In this document: piece after piece, positions 1 to 10,935 of the stretch | Layout of the letters: every line of letters starts with the position of its first letter | Numbering within the stretch: position 1 is the stretch's first letter | From: Atriophallophorus winterbourni | Taxonomy: Eukaryota; Platyhelminthes; Trematoda; Plagiorchiida; Microphallidae | Direction of reading: 5' to 3' | Length of the DNA: 64,000 nucleotides | NCBI GenBank assembly: GCA_013407085.1 | Contig: JACCGJ010023306.1 | Location: 32,395 to 96,394, forward strand | Translations under genes and position numbers: made by a program | Notes under the pieces: generated by a model | What the model saw: the letters and a program-made list of their open reading frames with translations, nothing else | Databases searched by the model: none | Told to the model about the DNA's origin: nothing

Positions 1-189
1 GACGTTTGTTGCCGCACACTGGGTAACGGAGCTGAGCTCCGAACTCACTGCCTCGTATTCCAGGTGTTTCTAATGGAGGTATTTCGCGAACTCTCCCATC
101 ATACACACTAAGAAAAGTGCCAATATTCACCGCTTTTTGGACACCGATGCTAATTTCAGTGTAAAATTCTTTTACACATAGTCCATTAG

Positions 190-425
190 TCTGCTGGCTG
201 CTTTAAGAAGTCGTATGCTTATATTTGTGACTACTCACCCGTGCCAAGCCCATCGAACTATTCACAAAGTTGATCACGGCGGTCCACAGTGGAAGCACTG
301 GACTCGAGTTTCGCTCTTATTTGAGCTCATCAGCAATGCATATCCTCCGCTTCGATGGTGGGATTCGAACCCCCGACCATCACCATTGTAGTCCCACGCC
401 TTAACGACCTGTGCTACCGTCCACC
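190..425 (-). mobile_element. tRNA-derived SINE-like element
   Basis: Read on the minus strand, the segment starts with a tRNA-like head. It has an A-box-like TAGCACAGGTCG at 416-405 and a perfect B box GGTTCGAATCC at 371-361, spaced as in a pol III promoter. About 150 bp of non-tRNA body follows toward position 190. The head lacks a clean cloverleaf, so a SINE head is more likely than a functional tRNA. The boundaries are approximate, and family membership is inferred from the promoter boxes alone. Confidence 0.6.
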
Positions 426-920
426 TTTTGACCGATTGCAATTAAACGTTTATGAACTGTTCTCCAGACTGGCACATTTGAGTAGCTTTGTTTGCCCGGT
501 CAATCCAGAAGGAGCCAGCCAGTCGTAAGCTTTCATCTGTTGGCATTTGTTTCTCTTCCGAGACGGTAGTCATCACAGAAGCTTCTTGGCCCTTTGTTTA
601 GATGACCGAGCTGGAATGTTAATTAACCTGATTGCGGTTTCTGTGCGAGTGGAATAGATTAATTTGGCTTTGATTTATGGGGCAGCGGAGTTTGGAAGAC
701 TGCATTTTCTCGGAGATACTCTCAGGATGTCCCGGCTTTGACTGAAATGTTGGGAGTGAATAATGTCGATGCTGCGGTTGATGACGTTAGTTTTGTCTAA
801 CAGCATACATCAGAATACCCCTACCTCTGAACTGATTTGAATAATTGTTCTTCCTTACACCTGCCGTTTGAAATGATCAATACAACACTCATTTTTGAGC
901 ACTTGGTGACTTGGTGGCCT

Positions 921-1150
921 GCACAGATGTGCAATCTTGCAGAACTTTGTGCTGTGCGGCGACCACCGTGCTAAATTGATTGGCCAGAGGTATTGAGCTG
1001 CATGCTGAAACAGGCTGTAGTCTCACTACCATTTCTATTTCCCCCTTCATATCTGTCTAGGCCTGGGCAACCTGACAGTATTTTAGCCCACTCCAGTCTC
1101 TGGTTGTGCGGCACTTTGCCTGGATCATACTTGTCCTTTCATAACATACC
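921..1150 (+). repeat. Dispersed ~235 bp repeat, copy 1
   Basis: First of seven related copies between 0.9 and 12.1 kb. Shared landmarks in order are GATGTGCAATC, CACCGTGCTAAATTGATTGG, GAGCTGCATGC, TCTCACTACCATTTCTATTT, TCTGTCTAGGCCTGGGCAAC, CTGACAGTAT, and GCACTTTGCCTGGATCA. The repeat has no ORF, no terminal inverted repeat and no obvious pol III boxes, so its class is unknown. It lies upstream of the first abLIM exon in the window, in sense orientation. Several short ORFs in this segment are products of the repeat. Confidence 0.75.
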
Positions 1151-1662
1151 ATACGTTGTGGCTGGTTTATTGTAACGTTTCATTTACGATCTCTTTCTCA
1201 TTCGAACTTGAAAACCAAACGCGTGTGTTGATCGTTTGTTGTCCACCGAGATTTCGAACGCCTTACAACTTAGCGATCTTTAATCACTCTTTTTTCGAAA
1301 TAGCCAGCTGCTCGATATTTTTCTTATCAATAACATTTTTTGTGTCAACTGATTCGATTCCTCAATTCAGAGCCTACAGAAACACTCGTGGCTCATCATG
1401 TCCGTTCTGTTGTGACCGTATTTAAAGGTATTGAGTTAATTGTATTTTCCTGTATGTACACTATGCAATTCATGAACGCACGCTCGGTTCCAACGGTATA
1501 ATCGTTTGTGTTGCTACTTTACATTTTATTTCTGGTTTATTTTCTCCACTTATATCATGTATCGCACAATTTATTATTTCTCATCACCCGGATACGCCGT
1601 CAAAACTACCCACACATGATTCTTCCGTTTATCATCCCATATCACTCCCGTGTTATCTGTAG

Positions 1663-1962
1663 CTCCGCGTCCTGGATACACATCAGGCATCCTTTATGGC
1701 CGAGCCCTTAGTCTTCCCCGATCAGCATTGTCTCAGCTGGACGGAAGAGGGCTTCTCGATGGCACGCACTTGGCCATCGGTACACCGAACATGCGCGTCG
1801 GACCGGGATCCACGGCTGTTCCGTCTTCACAATCAGACACTTTGACTCGGAGGCAAGCCGCGGTCGGATCGGACTCCGATGCAAACGGTGATCATGCATT
1901 ATTGCCTGACCACTCATTCCGCACGGCTTCTGATTTACCAGGTCCCACCGTTACAGATTCTC
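1663..1962 (+). CDS. abLIM/UNC-115-like protein, internal exon (linker)
   Basis: About 100 codons of low-complexity Ser/Pro/Gly/Asp-rich linker. The acceptor is TCTGTAG just before 1663 and the donor is GTGAGT at 1963. The exon enters in phase 1 and leaves in phase 1 (one base, C, carried over), which matches the exon starting at 3198. The protein begins around PRPGYTSGILYGR and ends VTDS. No domain is visible. In abLIM-family proteins the stretch between the LIM domains and the headpiece is a disordered linker, which fits. Assignment to this gene rests on phase, strand and position relative to the headpiece exons, not on conservation of this exon itself. An alternative start outside the exon cannot be excluded. 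Upstream LIM exons are not in the window. Confidence 0.72.
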
Positions 1963-3197
1963 GTGAGTGTTTTTCCGTATGCAAAAGGTCCATTTTATAT
2001 GAGGAGCAATTCCATCACAACTGTTTACCCTTTTGCTTGACGTGCACTCGATTTAATATATGACTCACATTTCAAGGCTTTCACTTCTAACAATTTGTCG
2101 TCTATTTCTTGATTTGTGTACGTGGCCAACTGCTTGTTTGTTTCAGTCTTTTGTGCACGGATGTGCAATCGTGTAGCATTTCTGTACTGTGCGGTTAGCA
2201 TCGTGCTAAATTGATTGGACAACGGTAGTGAGCTCCATGCTGAAACACGCTGGAGTCTCACTACCATTTCTATTTCTATTCCCCCCACATATCTGTCTAG
2301 GCCTGGGCAACCTGACAGTATCGTAGCCCACGTGCAGTCTCTGACTATGCGGCACTTTGCCTGGATCAGGATTGTGCTTTCATACCACACTTATTAGTCT
2401 TTCGTTGGAATTATAGCTTCATCAGCGGTAAACAAATTTCCGTTGCGCTAAGGTTTGGAATGATTGCACATTCACTTATGAACGACTCCATGGTTATAAC
2501 GATTTTGATTGTACCACCGTCTTCGATTCGGCGCAGACTATCGCGGCGTGAGATCGAGGCCAAAGCTTGTATTCTGTCTTGACGTTCAGACAATCTTCGA
2601 GAGTGCTCGATCTAACACTAAAGACGTCACCCCCCGCATTTCACAATACAAGAGGAAGCCGATTGGTCATGTGTTTGACCTCTTGTGTTGAGGGATTCTC
2701 GGGTCAAAGTGATTAACGTTGGGCTGGTTGACCACAGGGGTAAATCGGGACCTGATCGACAATTGTGTGGCGTGACGTGGCTTATATCGCATCGAGTGTC
2801 CTCGAAGCATGTGGAAACAGGGAGCGCGATTCTGCCCTGATTGACCTGACGTCATCCCAACCCCCCCACCTCTATATAATATCACTCTTTATCGATTACT
2901 CAGTCAAAACACAGTATGCCGCCTTCCAATACGTTTCTATGTTTGCGATTATCTATCGCATTTGCTTCCAGTTGGCTTTAATAAGAGTGTGATATTGAAT
3001 AATTAGCGGTGATTCTTATCTCCGTAATACGATGGACATAATTTCTTGATGGTATTCGACGTTACTCCAGAGCTGAAATTCCCAATTGATATTTGCCTAC
3101 TTTTTCTCTTCTTTAAGTTCTGGACCGCAACGACTTAATTCGCAATTACCTTATTCGCCTAAGTTAGGGATATTTTAATCTCTGGTCTATTTTTCAG
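1963..3197 (+). other. abLIM intron holding a dispersed repeat
   Basis: Intron between the 1663-1962 and 3198-3499 exons, with GTGAGT at the start and a pyrimidine-rich TATTTTTCAG at the end. It contains dispersed repeat copy 2. Nothing else is recognisable; the short ORFs here show no coding features. Confidence 0.7.
2150..2392 (+). repeat. Dispersed ~235 bp repeat, copy 2
   Basis: Full-length copy of the family first seen at 921-1150, with the same ordered landmarks (CGGATGTGCAATCG at the left, GGCCTGGGCAACCTGACAG in the middle, GCACTTTGCCTGGATCAGG at the right). It is intronic and in sense with the host gene. It differs from copy 1 by scattered substitutions and small indels, so it is an independent insertion rather than a local duplication. 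Confidence 0.78.
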
Positions 3198-3499
3198 TCG
3201 CTACTTCTGCATTGTCCGTCGACGGTCTCACCGTTGGCTCTGGAGACGATATCACTCTGTCACACCAGCCTTATGTAATCAAATCAGGTACCATGTCTGG
3301 TCTGCCACACTCCGTCACCGGTCTTCGACCTGTCGCAGCTAGCCTGAAGCAACGAAGCCTGGGCGCTAGATTCCGGAGTCGTACGCATACGCCACTTCGG
3401 CATTTGTCCGACTACGACTCGAATGCCGAGGTTGATCCATATCCCTCGGTTCAAAGTTGGCTTCGTTCTTCCGCTACCCGGAGGCAAACGTCTTTCAAG
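3198..3499 (+). CDS. abLIM/UNC-115-like protein, exon preceding the headpiece
   Basis: 302 nt exon with acceptor TTTTTCAG before 3198 and donor GTAGGT at 3500. It completes the codon left by the previous exon and ends in phase 0 with ...RRQTSFK, directly before the exon beginning TYPYE. It is rich in Ser, Arg and Asp, with an acidic patch (DYDSNAEVDPYPS) near its end, and has no recognisable fold. In vertebrate abLIM proteins a Lys directly precedes the I/TYPYE motif; the same junction forms here, which supports the splice. Related proteins are poorly conserved in this linker, so homology of the exon itself is weak. Confidence 0.82.
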
Positions 3500-4739
3500 G
3501 TAGGTTCACTATCGCTTTCAAAATAAATTTCGAACGAGGTCATCGCACCATTTTAAACTTACCTCCCGATTCATATTTAATACTTGAAGTGAGTATTTGC
3601 GGCACTTTGATATGTGACGTAATGGTGCTTATAGTGGATATGGTTTTCTACATTTGGTCCGGAAATATTTGAAAGGTGGATGTTAAGCTTTTTGCAGTTG
3701 CTTTCTTTATAAAACTGAGTGACTTGAGTTTGTAAAACTCTTAACCCTTTCTCGCATTTTTTACTATTTAGCTGCTTTCTTATCCGTATAAAACAACATA
3801 GTTTAATCACAATCGTAGGGTTTCGTTTCAACGCTAGCATAAAATATCTACTCTCTTTCGCGCCAGCCTTCGACATTCCTCTTCATTTATATTCTGGCCT
3901 GTGGGATGTGATTGTGTCTATCTGTAGATATCGCGGAGTTCGCACTCTGTGTGTTGCTGTATCGACGTCATGTTGTCCTAACGTCGTTACGCTGAAAGAT
4001 GGCATCTCTCTCTAAATATTCTTTCCAATATTCGTGGTTTAAAAATATACTGACATTCGCATGGCTCACATTTTCTAGCCCGTACATTTAACTTTTTCTG
4101 AGAATCACGCTTACATCCTGTGGTTTGGCCATCGCGTGATCAAGCGAGTTGAATGTTTCAAGTATGTCAATTCACGCTTGTTGCGGTATAGAGTGTTGAT
4201 GAGCGATCTGTATCAATATGTGTCGCGGAATTTTACCTCCAGCTGGTTCTGCCTGAAAGTCGTTTACTGGGACAAGATTTTGGCATCAAAATATAACTCG
4301 CAGCTTTCCGATATGGTCTGCATATGATCTCTCCTTGCGAAAGCCGGTCTTTTAGTTTTAAAGTCGGGTGGTGACCAACTTTGCTGAATATTTCATCTGA
4401 CATTAGTGTGATGCCTCTGTAATGTGTTACGTTGTTGAGATCCTATTTATGTTTTTCCTTTACTTTCCATTGGGCTGAAACTTGTTCTTTCTCTACATCT
4501 TGCAGGGTGAGGGAAGCATCTTAATTGATGTATTCATTCCATGTGTATTTATTGTTTTTCCTTTACTAGCTTTAGTATTACTTCCTTGAATGTTGTGTCT
4601 TGTCCCATGTGCAGGGTCAAGTAGTCACGTGTAACTCTGGTACAGGATTGTACTTCATAGTTGTTCTCTGGGCTGGTATAATTACTTTCGGATGTTTCGT
4701 CACTGAACTAGATGACATCGTCAGCGAAGCTTTTTTCGA
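3500..4739 (+). other. abLIM intron, unassigned sequence
   Basis: First part of the long intron between the 3198-3499 and 6908-6979 exons, beginning with GTAGGT. No gene, RNA or recognisable repeat is seen here. ORFs are short and A+T-biased. Confidence 0.5.
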
Positions 4740-5560
4740 AGCAATTTAGCGATGGGGATCCCCGGGTTTTACATGCTGCATGCTTTTCATGCACGCCCTC
4801 GCAGTCGGTGTGATTCAATTCGTTCGTAAATTTTATCCAAACAAACGCTGATACATCCGCTACTTGGATGATAGGTTCATGCTTCAGTCTGAGAAGGAGG
4901 CAAAAACATGCGACTGCCTTTCGTTTTTCGACGAAAACGCGCGAAAAACAGAATCAGGAAATCAACAGACAAGTATTTGCAGAAAAGGAAGACAAATGGA
5001 CCGAATTTTGGGCTTCAGAGGCACCTATCTAGTTATAAACACTAGCGAAGGTGCGTCTGAACACTGTTCAATCGTGTGTGGACACTGCAATACGGATGAA
5101 CTCAGGAAAGAGGAAAATCGTTCGCATCAAACATTTCACAAACCTACTGCGAACATGACAATTTCAACACTTTCTTTCTTACGATAACTCCATTTGGGAT
5201 TAATGTGGCACAAACCCTCCTCAATATTAGGAAGTCAGCTGGTAAAAATCGAGGATGCGTTTGCCAAAGATGAATGTCACAACCTAGTTGGTGGGAATAT
5301 CATTCGGACATTATGGAACAAGCCTAGAACCAAAGATACGTGAAGACAACCTCGCTACACGACATCATGAGCAGAACTCGGTAATGCCAATATAAATCAA
5401 AGACGAATGGGAATGAAATCGACGCATTCGAGTTTTTCTCGAAGCATGCCACATTCATCTATGAGCGCGTTCATTTGGATAGCACTTACGAACCAAGAAA
5501 AACACGCATCCAACGAAGACAAACAATAATCCCAGCAAATCCATTGATATGAGATCGCAC
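4740..5560 (+). pseudogene. Decayed Penelope-like element (RT end plus GIY-YIG remnant)
   Basis: Frame-hopping translation gives AMGSP near 4750 (an RT motif of Penelope-like elements), then YIRYLDDRF at about 4855-4880, the RT active site with both catalytic Asp residues. A C-terminal region follows with KISCGHCGTSYIG-type remnants spread over frames around 5280-5420 (CHNL, SFGHY, TRHHEHR, IKDEWE), matching a GIY-YIG endonuclease. Stops and frameshifts are frequent, so it is dead. The fragment differs clearly from the PLE family at 31, 40 and 46 kb and represents a second lineage. It lies in sense within the abLIM intron. Confidence 0.65.
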
Positions 5561-5959
5561 GGAGCCGATACAATCGAGTGATCTCCATCGCAATTCTCAA
5601 TAAGCTGAGTAAAGTTTTGCTACTTGTTTCTTGGTTTGGTAACTCTGATGCATCACACATTCGATAGTCCCTTGTGGCGTGTGATCTTTTACGTCAAACT
5701 TGCATTATCGATTGTGTGAATCGGGCTCTCGGTGCCTCTTGTGCATCCATCTACTGCGCTACTTTTTGCTTTTTACTTCACGAAGCAATGTCGGTTGAAC
5801 TTTGAGCGATTCTCCTCAGTGCTTTCAATTTAGCGTCTGTCCACTAGAACTTTTCCCTCTATGTTAGAAATCACTGGCCCTCTACGCTGCAACTGTTAAT
5901 TTCCGTGATTTTTGTGACACTGCGATGCGTTCTATATTGCGTGGTACTCCCTTCTTTTT

Positions 5960-6067
5960 TTCTTCCTCATATCTGTCTAGGCCTGGGCAACTTGACAGTA
6001 TCTTAGCCCACGTGCAGTCTCTGACTGTACGGCACTTTGCCTTGATCAGGCTTGTGCTTTCATACCA
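5960..6067 (+). repeat. Dispersed ~235 bp repeat, 3' half only (copy 3)
   Basis: Only the right half of the family is present, from the pyrimidine run and TCTGTCTAGGCCTGGGCAAC to CTTTCATACCA. It is a 5'-truncated copy, as expected for retroposition. Intronic and in sense with the host gene. Confidence 0.72.
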
Positions 6068-6907
6068 TCTATATTGCGTGAGAACGAAAGTTGTCTGTTT
6101 CGTATGACGTTTAAATTCATAGCTGTTGAATCCGATGAATGGTTCATGCCATTGAAAACTGACTTTCAGCTGACCGAAGGATGTATGGACGTTTCGTTAA
6201 CGCTTGTCACTACCTTCTCTCAACATAATCTTATCATGGTTCAGTAACGAAGCTCAACCCCCTCCGTTAGGCCTGTAGGGTTTCTAAATATTTCACACAG
6301 CTTGACGATGCATTGCGGACCATGGAGGTAGTAGCATATATTTCCCTATTTTTAATAAGTTATATTTCAACAAAAAACTCGAATTATTTTCCTAGTTGAT
6401 TGCGTTGTGCATACTTTCACACTACCACCATGCCAGAAGTCATCTTATCGATGAATGTTAGTGCATCCACACCTGCGTTTCTGTGGGTGTTTCCACGAAC
6501 CAGTTCTCTCACGACTTGAGTCATCTTCCATATTTTATCGCTCCGTGTTTGTGTGCGTGTTTCGATTTGCATATGCAGAGCTTGCTGCTGTAAACCAATT
6601 TTGTTCTACCAATCTTCTTTTACACTTGTTGCAACACGGTAATTTGAGTAGAAAATCGATCGTAGCAAGCGGTCTGTGTGTTGCTGGCTGCACATGCAAT
6701 ATATCATAATCGGTTTAACTTTCTCAATCGTATCATTCGTGTATACTTGGAATTACTGTTCTTTATTTTCAACTTGTCGTTTAAGTTTTTACTATATTTC
6801 TTCTGAATACGTTACTATAACAACGATATCACCCTTTCCCCATCAGCTACATTATTCACTTTAATGTTGGATGGTTCAGCTGTCAGTTGTTTTGTTCTAA
6901 TTCCCAG

Positions 6908-6979
6908 ACTTATCCCTATGAGCAATTGAGAGTATCTACCAGACAACTTCCCAAGGGCATTGATCAAACGCGATTGGAG
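6908..6979 (+). CDS. abLIM/UNC-115-like protein, TYPYE exon before the headpiece
   Basis: 72 nt, phase 0 exon of 24 codons. The acceptor is TTCCCAG before 6908, following a pyrimidine-rich tract; the donor is GTATGT at 6980. It encodes TYPYEQLRV...LPKGIDQTRLE. This matches the conserved stretch just before the headpiece in abLIM and dematin proteins, where the order is YPYE, a short basic loop, then L-P-[basic]-[acidic]-VDRTRLE. The link to the next exon is in phase and gives TRLE-EHLT, the same length as the vertebrate TRLE-RHLS junction. This is a very strong family signature despite the small size. Confidence 0.92.
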
Positions 6980-7089
6980 GTATGTTTCCATTTCACTGGT
7001 GGTGTATGCAGGCAGTATTGTATGCTATATTTAATATTATATTTTGGTATCATTATCCCTCCGTAGAGGACTAGCCAGCTCAATCGCGG

Positions 7090-7282
7090 TTACTGCGCAG
7101 CTAACACGGTGCTAAATTGGTTTGCCAATTGTGCGGAGCTGCGCGCGGAAACACACTGGAGTGTCACTGTCATCCCCCTTTCTTATATTTGTCTAGGCCT
7201 GGGCAACCTGACAGTTATCTTAGCCCACTGCAATCTTATCTGCGCGGCACATGCTTGGACAAGGCTTGTGATTTCCTACATA
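7090..7282 (+). repeat. Dispersed ~235 bp repeat, copy 4
   Basis: Copy lacking the extreme left end. It keeps GCTAACACGGTGCTAAATTG, GAGCTGCGCGCGGAAACACAC, GTCTAGGCCTGGGCAACCTG and the diverged right end. In sense with the host gene, between the last two abLIM exons. Confidence 0.7.
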
Positions 7283-8884
7283 CATACTGAATATTGTTAT
7301 TTATTCTCGTAATTTACCCCAAAACGCTTCACTTACCTGGATGAATCATTAATCGATCGATGTTGATGCTCACTGGCCTGTGACATTAGTTCTCGCAATT
7401 CAGCTAAATCGCATTATTGATACATCATCACCCACCAACCAGCGCGTGAGTACCGCAATTTACAGTTCCAGCTATTCCAAGTCATGCACCTCACCGTGTG
7501 TTCTACACAAGTTTGATTATATTTCCTAGCGAGGATCGAGTTCACAACCTCCTTCTAATGGATTTCAGTGAATCTCTCGGTCATATCGCTATCATTCTCA
7601 TGCGGTGAAAGGACTTGCACTCTAAGGGTTAAATCAGCATGTTTCGTGATCCTTGAACAGGTTTAAGCCCTCCGATCACAAAAGTTGAAGTTTACAAGCG
7701 GCAAGGGTACTCGTCGTAAAACACACGGCGTAAATTCACACATGTTCGCTTTAGCAGGTTATGTTGCACGTTTTACAACAGCTTATCCAAATTTCCTATC
7801 TGACATTCAGCGTTTCACCCCTGAAAATAAATTTCTCATACTGGCAAACCTTTTAAATGAACACATTTCATACTTCTATGTCACTATTTAACGAGGTGAG
7901 CACGGTCATCCTTCCGGATCACTAATCTTCCCAGATAGACCTAAGTCAACCGACCCCGCACCTGCCAATATAAGTTTTAACTGTCAAATCTGTATTGACG
8001 CCACATTTCTACTTTCCGTGCGTGCTGTCCCTAAATTTGCCCACTTTACGAATTCCGCCCAAAATCTATTCAAACGATGCCACATGAATGTGCTGCGCAG
8101 CTAACACCGGTAATGGAGAAACAGGCTGTTAGCTGACTGCAGTTTTCTCCATTCTTCTAACTGCCTAAGCCCTTTACCACTTGTAAGTTTATCGGTTCGT
8201 TTGCAGCCGAGGATTGTTCTGCAATATATATATTCTATGCACAACCTTTTCGATGTAACGAATTGTTGCTATCTCTCTCAATTCCAATCGTCACCGCTAA
8301 TCTCTCGACTTTGTTAAACCCAGCCATCGCAACCCACGCAACGTATTTTATGGCAACAATGTTGCATAATTGTCAACTCATCATAAACATCGAACATCGT
8401 TTAGTTACACTGTCAAGTGGCTGGAAAACCACGTGATCATTACTTGTGTCTAGTTGGTATTGACCATTGCTGTTGTTGGTTTTCTTCGATTGATCTCGAA
8501 CCTCTATTGTACTTTGATTTTGTGTGGCAATATGTGAGGAACATTCTTTCTCGTTACGTCTTGTTGCTTAGCGCCAATTGCTTGGTGCTAACGTGATCAT
8601 TTACCTCGGAAAACGGTTTCAGTGTAATTCAGTAAGAGAGCCGTTTCTCAGAGTTGTGGCCAACCGGTATGCGTAAGATATCTTACGCAGTCCATGTTAT
8701 CTGTTGAGTTTGACAGGCCTGGCCTACAACTTGTGAATAGAGTGATCTGTCGAGCGCTAGTTCTCCCACGAGGTGAGTTCAGTGCCGACGCCTTTATGTA
8801 TCATGCTTCTCATTTTACCTAGTGTGACAATTGATTACTTTCCGCCTACCTCGCTACAGTCGTGCCTGATATTTTATCATTCAG

Positions 8885-9116
8885 CCCCGGTGTACGGTTG
8901 TGCAATCGTGCAGCAAAATCCCTGCTGTGCGGCTAACACCGTGTTTAATTGATTGGCAACCGGTAGTGAGCTGCATGCGAAAACACGCTTGGTCTCGCTA
9001 CCATTTCTATTTTCTTTCTTTTGTCTGTTTATACCTGGGCAACCTGACAGTATCTTAGCCCACATACAGTCACTGACTGTGCGGCACTTTGCCTAGCTCA
9101 GGCTTGTTCTTTCATA
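8885..9116 (+). repeat. Dispersed ~235 bp repeat, copy 5
   Basis: Near full-length copy with GGTGTACGGTTGTGCAATCG at the left and GCACTTTGCCTAGCTCAGG at the right. It ends only about 50 bp before the final abLIM exon and so lies across the expected branch-point region of that intron. In sense with the gene. Confidence 0.75.
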
Positions 9117-9167
9117 CATACACTCAGCCTTGCGTTCTATTAACCTACTACCCATTTTACCAACCAG

Positions 9168-9281
9168 GAACATTTGACACCTACGGAGTTTGAGGCCATC
9201 TTTGGAATGTCCTTGTCCGAATTCAAGCGCCTACCCGAATGGAAGCGAAACGATTTGAAGAAGAAAGTTGACCTCGTCTGA
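9168..9281 (+). CDS. abLIM/UNC-115-like protein, terminal exon (villin headpiece)
   Basis: 38 codons including stop TGA at 9279-9281; acceptor is TACCAACCAG before 9168. The protein [19 protein letters not shown] continues to [16 protein letters not shown]. This is the C-terminal villin headpiece subdomain: hydrophobic core Phe residues in EFEAIFGMS and SEF, the conserved Trp in PEWKR, and the basic KRNDLKKK cap known to bind F-actin. The family places this domain at the extreme C terminus, as here. The final Phe of vertebrate proteins is Val. The gene product is expected to link actin filaments to LIM-dependent partners in the cytoskeleton. The NDLKKK form and the preceding YPYE exon favour abLIM/dematin over villin. 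Confidence 0.95.
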   Translation, partial: EHLTPTEFEAIFGMSLSEFKRLPEWKRNDLKKKVDLV

Positions 9282-10339
9282 TTCCCAACCGGAGTCCGTG
9301 TGTTCTCACAGTTTGTTCCATCGCCACTTTGTACATTCTACGTCATCATAGCAAGTCTTATTTTACCACCACGAACTGCTGTCATTGGGCACATGTGATG
9401 GTCAATTCATATCGAAATTAAACAGCTCCACCTTGCCATCGATGATTTCACATTTATTTTTGGATGTCCAGATATATCTCTGCGCCTGTGTGTGTGTGTC
9501 AGAAAGTGTTCTTCGTCATTTCATGAACCTATTGCTTCACAGTCTTCTTTTTCCCAACAATGCACTGCTTTCATTCTGTTTGCTCTGTGTATTGCCAAGT
9601 ATTAATCCACACGACTGCTTTGTGTAAAGGTGGTGAGTGGTTTGGCCCAGCTCTTTCGGTGTCTTGTTTCTCAATCTGTTTTCCATTTTTGCGCCAAGTG
9701 ATTATAATTTGAGTCACGTTGTTGCTCTGTGGTTTCTCTCTTAGTCCCCGCACATATTTGTTATCCATTTTTACGCAGTTATCGAGGAACGATGATTCTT
9801 TGAATTCTTGGTTCGTTTTGCGCGCCCCGCCCCGCCCCCTAGGTCCATATGCATTTAACGTGCACTCTGTTATTATCATTTAGATCTTACACGCATGTGG
9901 TTAAACATTGAAAATTGCTCACATCCTATTTTATGAACAGGTCCGTCTTGTGTTTTCTTTCATGAAGGGCTGTGCTATTGTGGTGGGGAATCACACTATT
10001 TTCGAGTTCAACATTGTCAGACCCTGTTGCTAGATTCTCATATTCAAATTATGAGACATGCGTTTGTAACTGCACACACAGTGTTAAGTTACGCGATTTC
10101 GTTAGGTTGCCTTCTGCGCAAACGATTTTCAGCACAGCTACACCGATTGCTCTTTGTGGTGTGATTTTCGGTGCTTATTATCAGCTCAGCTTGATTAGGG
10201 TTGAAATTCAATTGGTGATATACTAATGGAACATAGTTTAATGCTGGCCAAATACTAGGGAGCTCAACTTTGTCTTAATCTGGAATCTTTCTGCTTCTGT
10301 TGTTTCGGTTGCTGTTCCTACTTCCATGCAGAAATTTGT
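9282..10339 (+). other. 3' UTR and downstream flank of the abLIM gene
   Basis: Sequence after the stop codon. An ATTAAA at 9417-9422 is the nearest weak polyadenylation-signal variant; the true 3' end cannot be set from sequence. A short TG run at 9488-9498 and a C-rich tract near 9825-9842 are present. No other gene is seen. Confidence 0.35.
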
Positions 10340-10560
10340 ACCTCACGGATGTGCAATCCTCCAGTGCTTCTATGTTGTATAGTTAACACCGTGCTAAATT
10401 GAATTACCAACTGCAGTGAGCTACATGCGGAAACACGCTTGAGTCTCACTGCCATTTCTATTTTCATTCTGATATCTGTCTATGCCTGTCCGTTTTTTGG
10501 CCCACGTGCAATCGATGACTGTGCAGCGCTTTAGCTAAATCAGCCTTGTGATTTTGTACC
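10340..10560 (+). repeat. Dispersed ~235 bp repeat, copy 6
   Basis: Copy with GGATGTGCAATCC at the left, TTAACACCGTGCTAAATTGA, GAGCTACATGCGGAAACACGC and a shortened right half in which the GGCCTGGGCAACCTGACAG block is partly deleted. It lies in the 3' flank of the abLIM gene, same orientation. Confidence 0.68.
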
Positions 10561-10825
10561 TGGCGTAATCGTTCTCGTTTTAAAAATCGTTTTCACATTG
10601 ATCTCCATTATTATGTATGGGTTCCGTATCATTCAAGCGCAGTTTTTTCCACAGCCATTTGTTTACCATTTTTCTCCGAAGTGGTCACACGTTTATTCAA
10701 CATAGTGTTATTTGTACTGTGTTTGTAATCATAGTTGACTGTGACTCGCCACACCGTTTGTGCTACCACATCAAAGGCCTGCCCGCCTTGTATACGTATT
10801 TGCGTGTGGTCACGGCCAACTCATG

Positions 10826-10935
10826 AAATAACGCCGTGGTGGCACAGTGGATGTGATATTCGACTTTCTGCAAGCCGGTCCAGGTTCGAGTACCTTTCGA
10901 TTTCCGGAAACGTGTCGAACCCAGATCCCCATCAT
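10826..10935 (+). mobile_element. tRNA-derived SINE-like head, second family
   Basis: The A box TGGCACAGTGG (10840-10850) and the B box GGTTCGAGTAC (10883-10893) are spaced 32 bp apart, typical of a tRNA-type pol III promoter. The intervening sequence does not form a normal anticodon arm, so this is a SINE head or tRNA relic rather than a working tRNA. It differs from the minus-strand unit at 190-425. The 3' boundary is not clear. Confidence 0.55.

Larger units (their letters stand above)
6980..9167 (+). other. Last abLIM intron
   Basis: Intron bounded by GTATGT and TACCAACCAG. It contains dispersed repeat copies 4 and 5. A further repeat-like scrap near 8085-8175 keeps GCAGCTAACACCG and GAAACAGGCTG but is too decayed to call. 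No other gene is seen. Confidence 0.6.

Noticed and set aside
361..420. Functional tRNA gene on the minus strand
   Set aside because: The B box is perfect but the sequence does not fold into a standard cloverleaf, and a SINE-like body follows the head.
9571..9879. 102-codon minus-strand ORF in the 3' flank of abLIM
   Set aside because: Antisense to probable 3' UTR, no homology, composition dictated by C-rich and TG-rich tracts.
10826..10900. Functional tRNA gene on the plus strand
   Set aside because: A and B boxes are present, but no proper anticodon arm or acceptor pairing was found.
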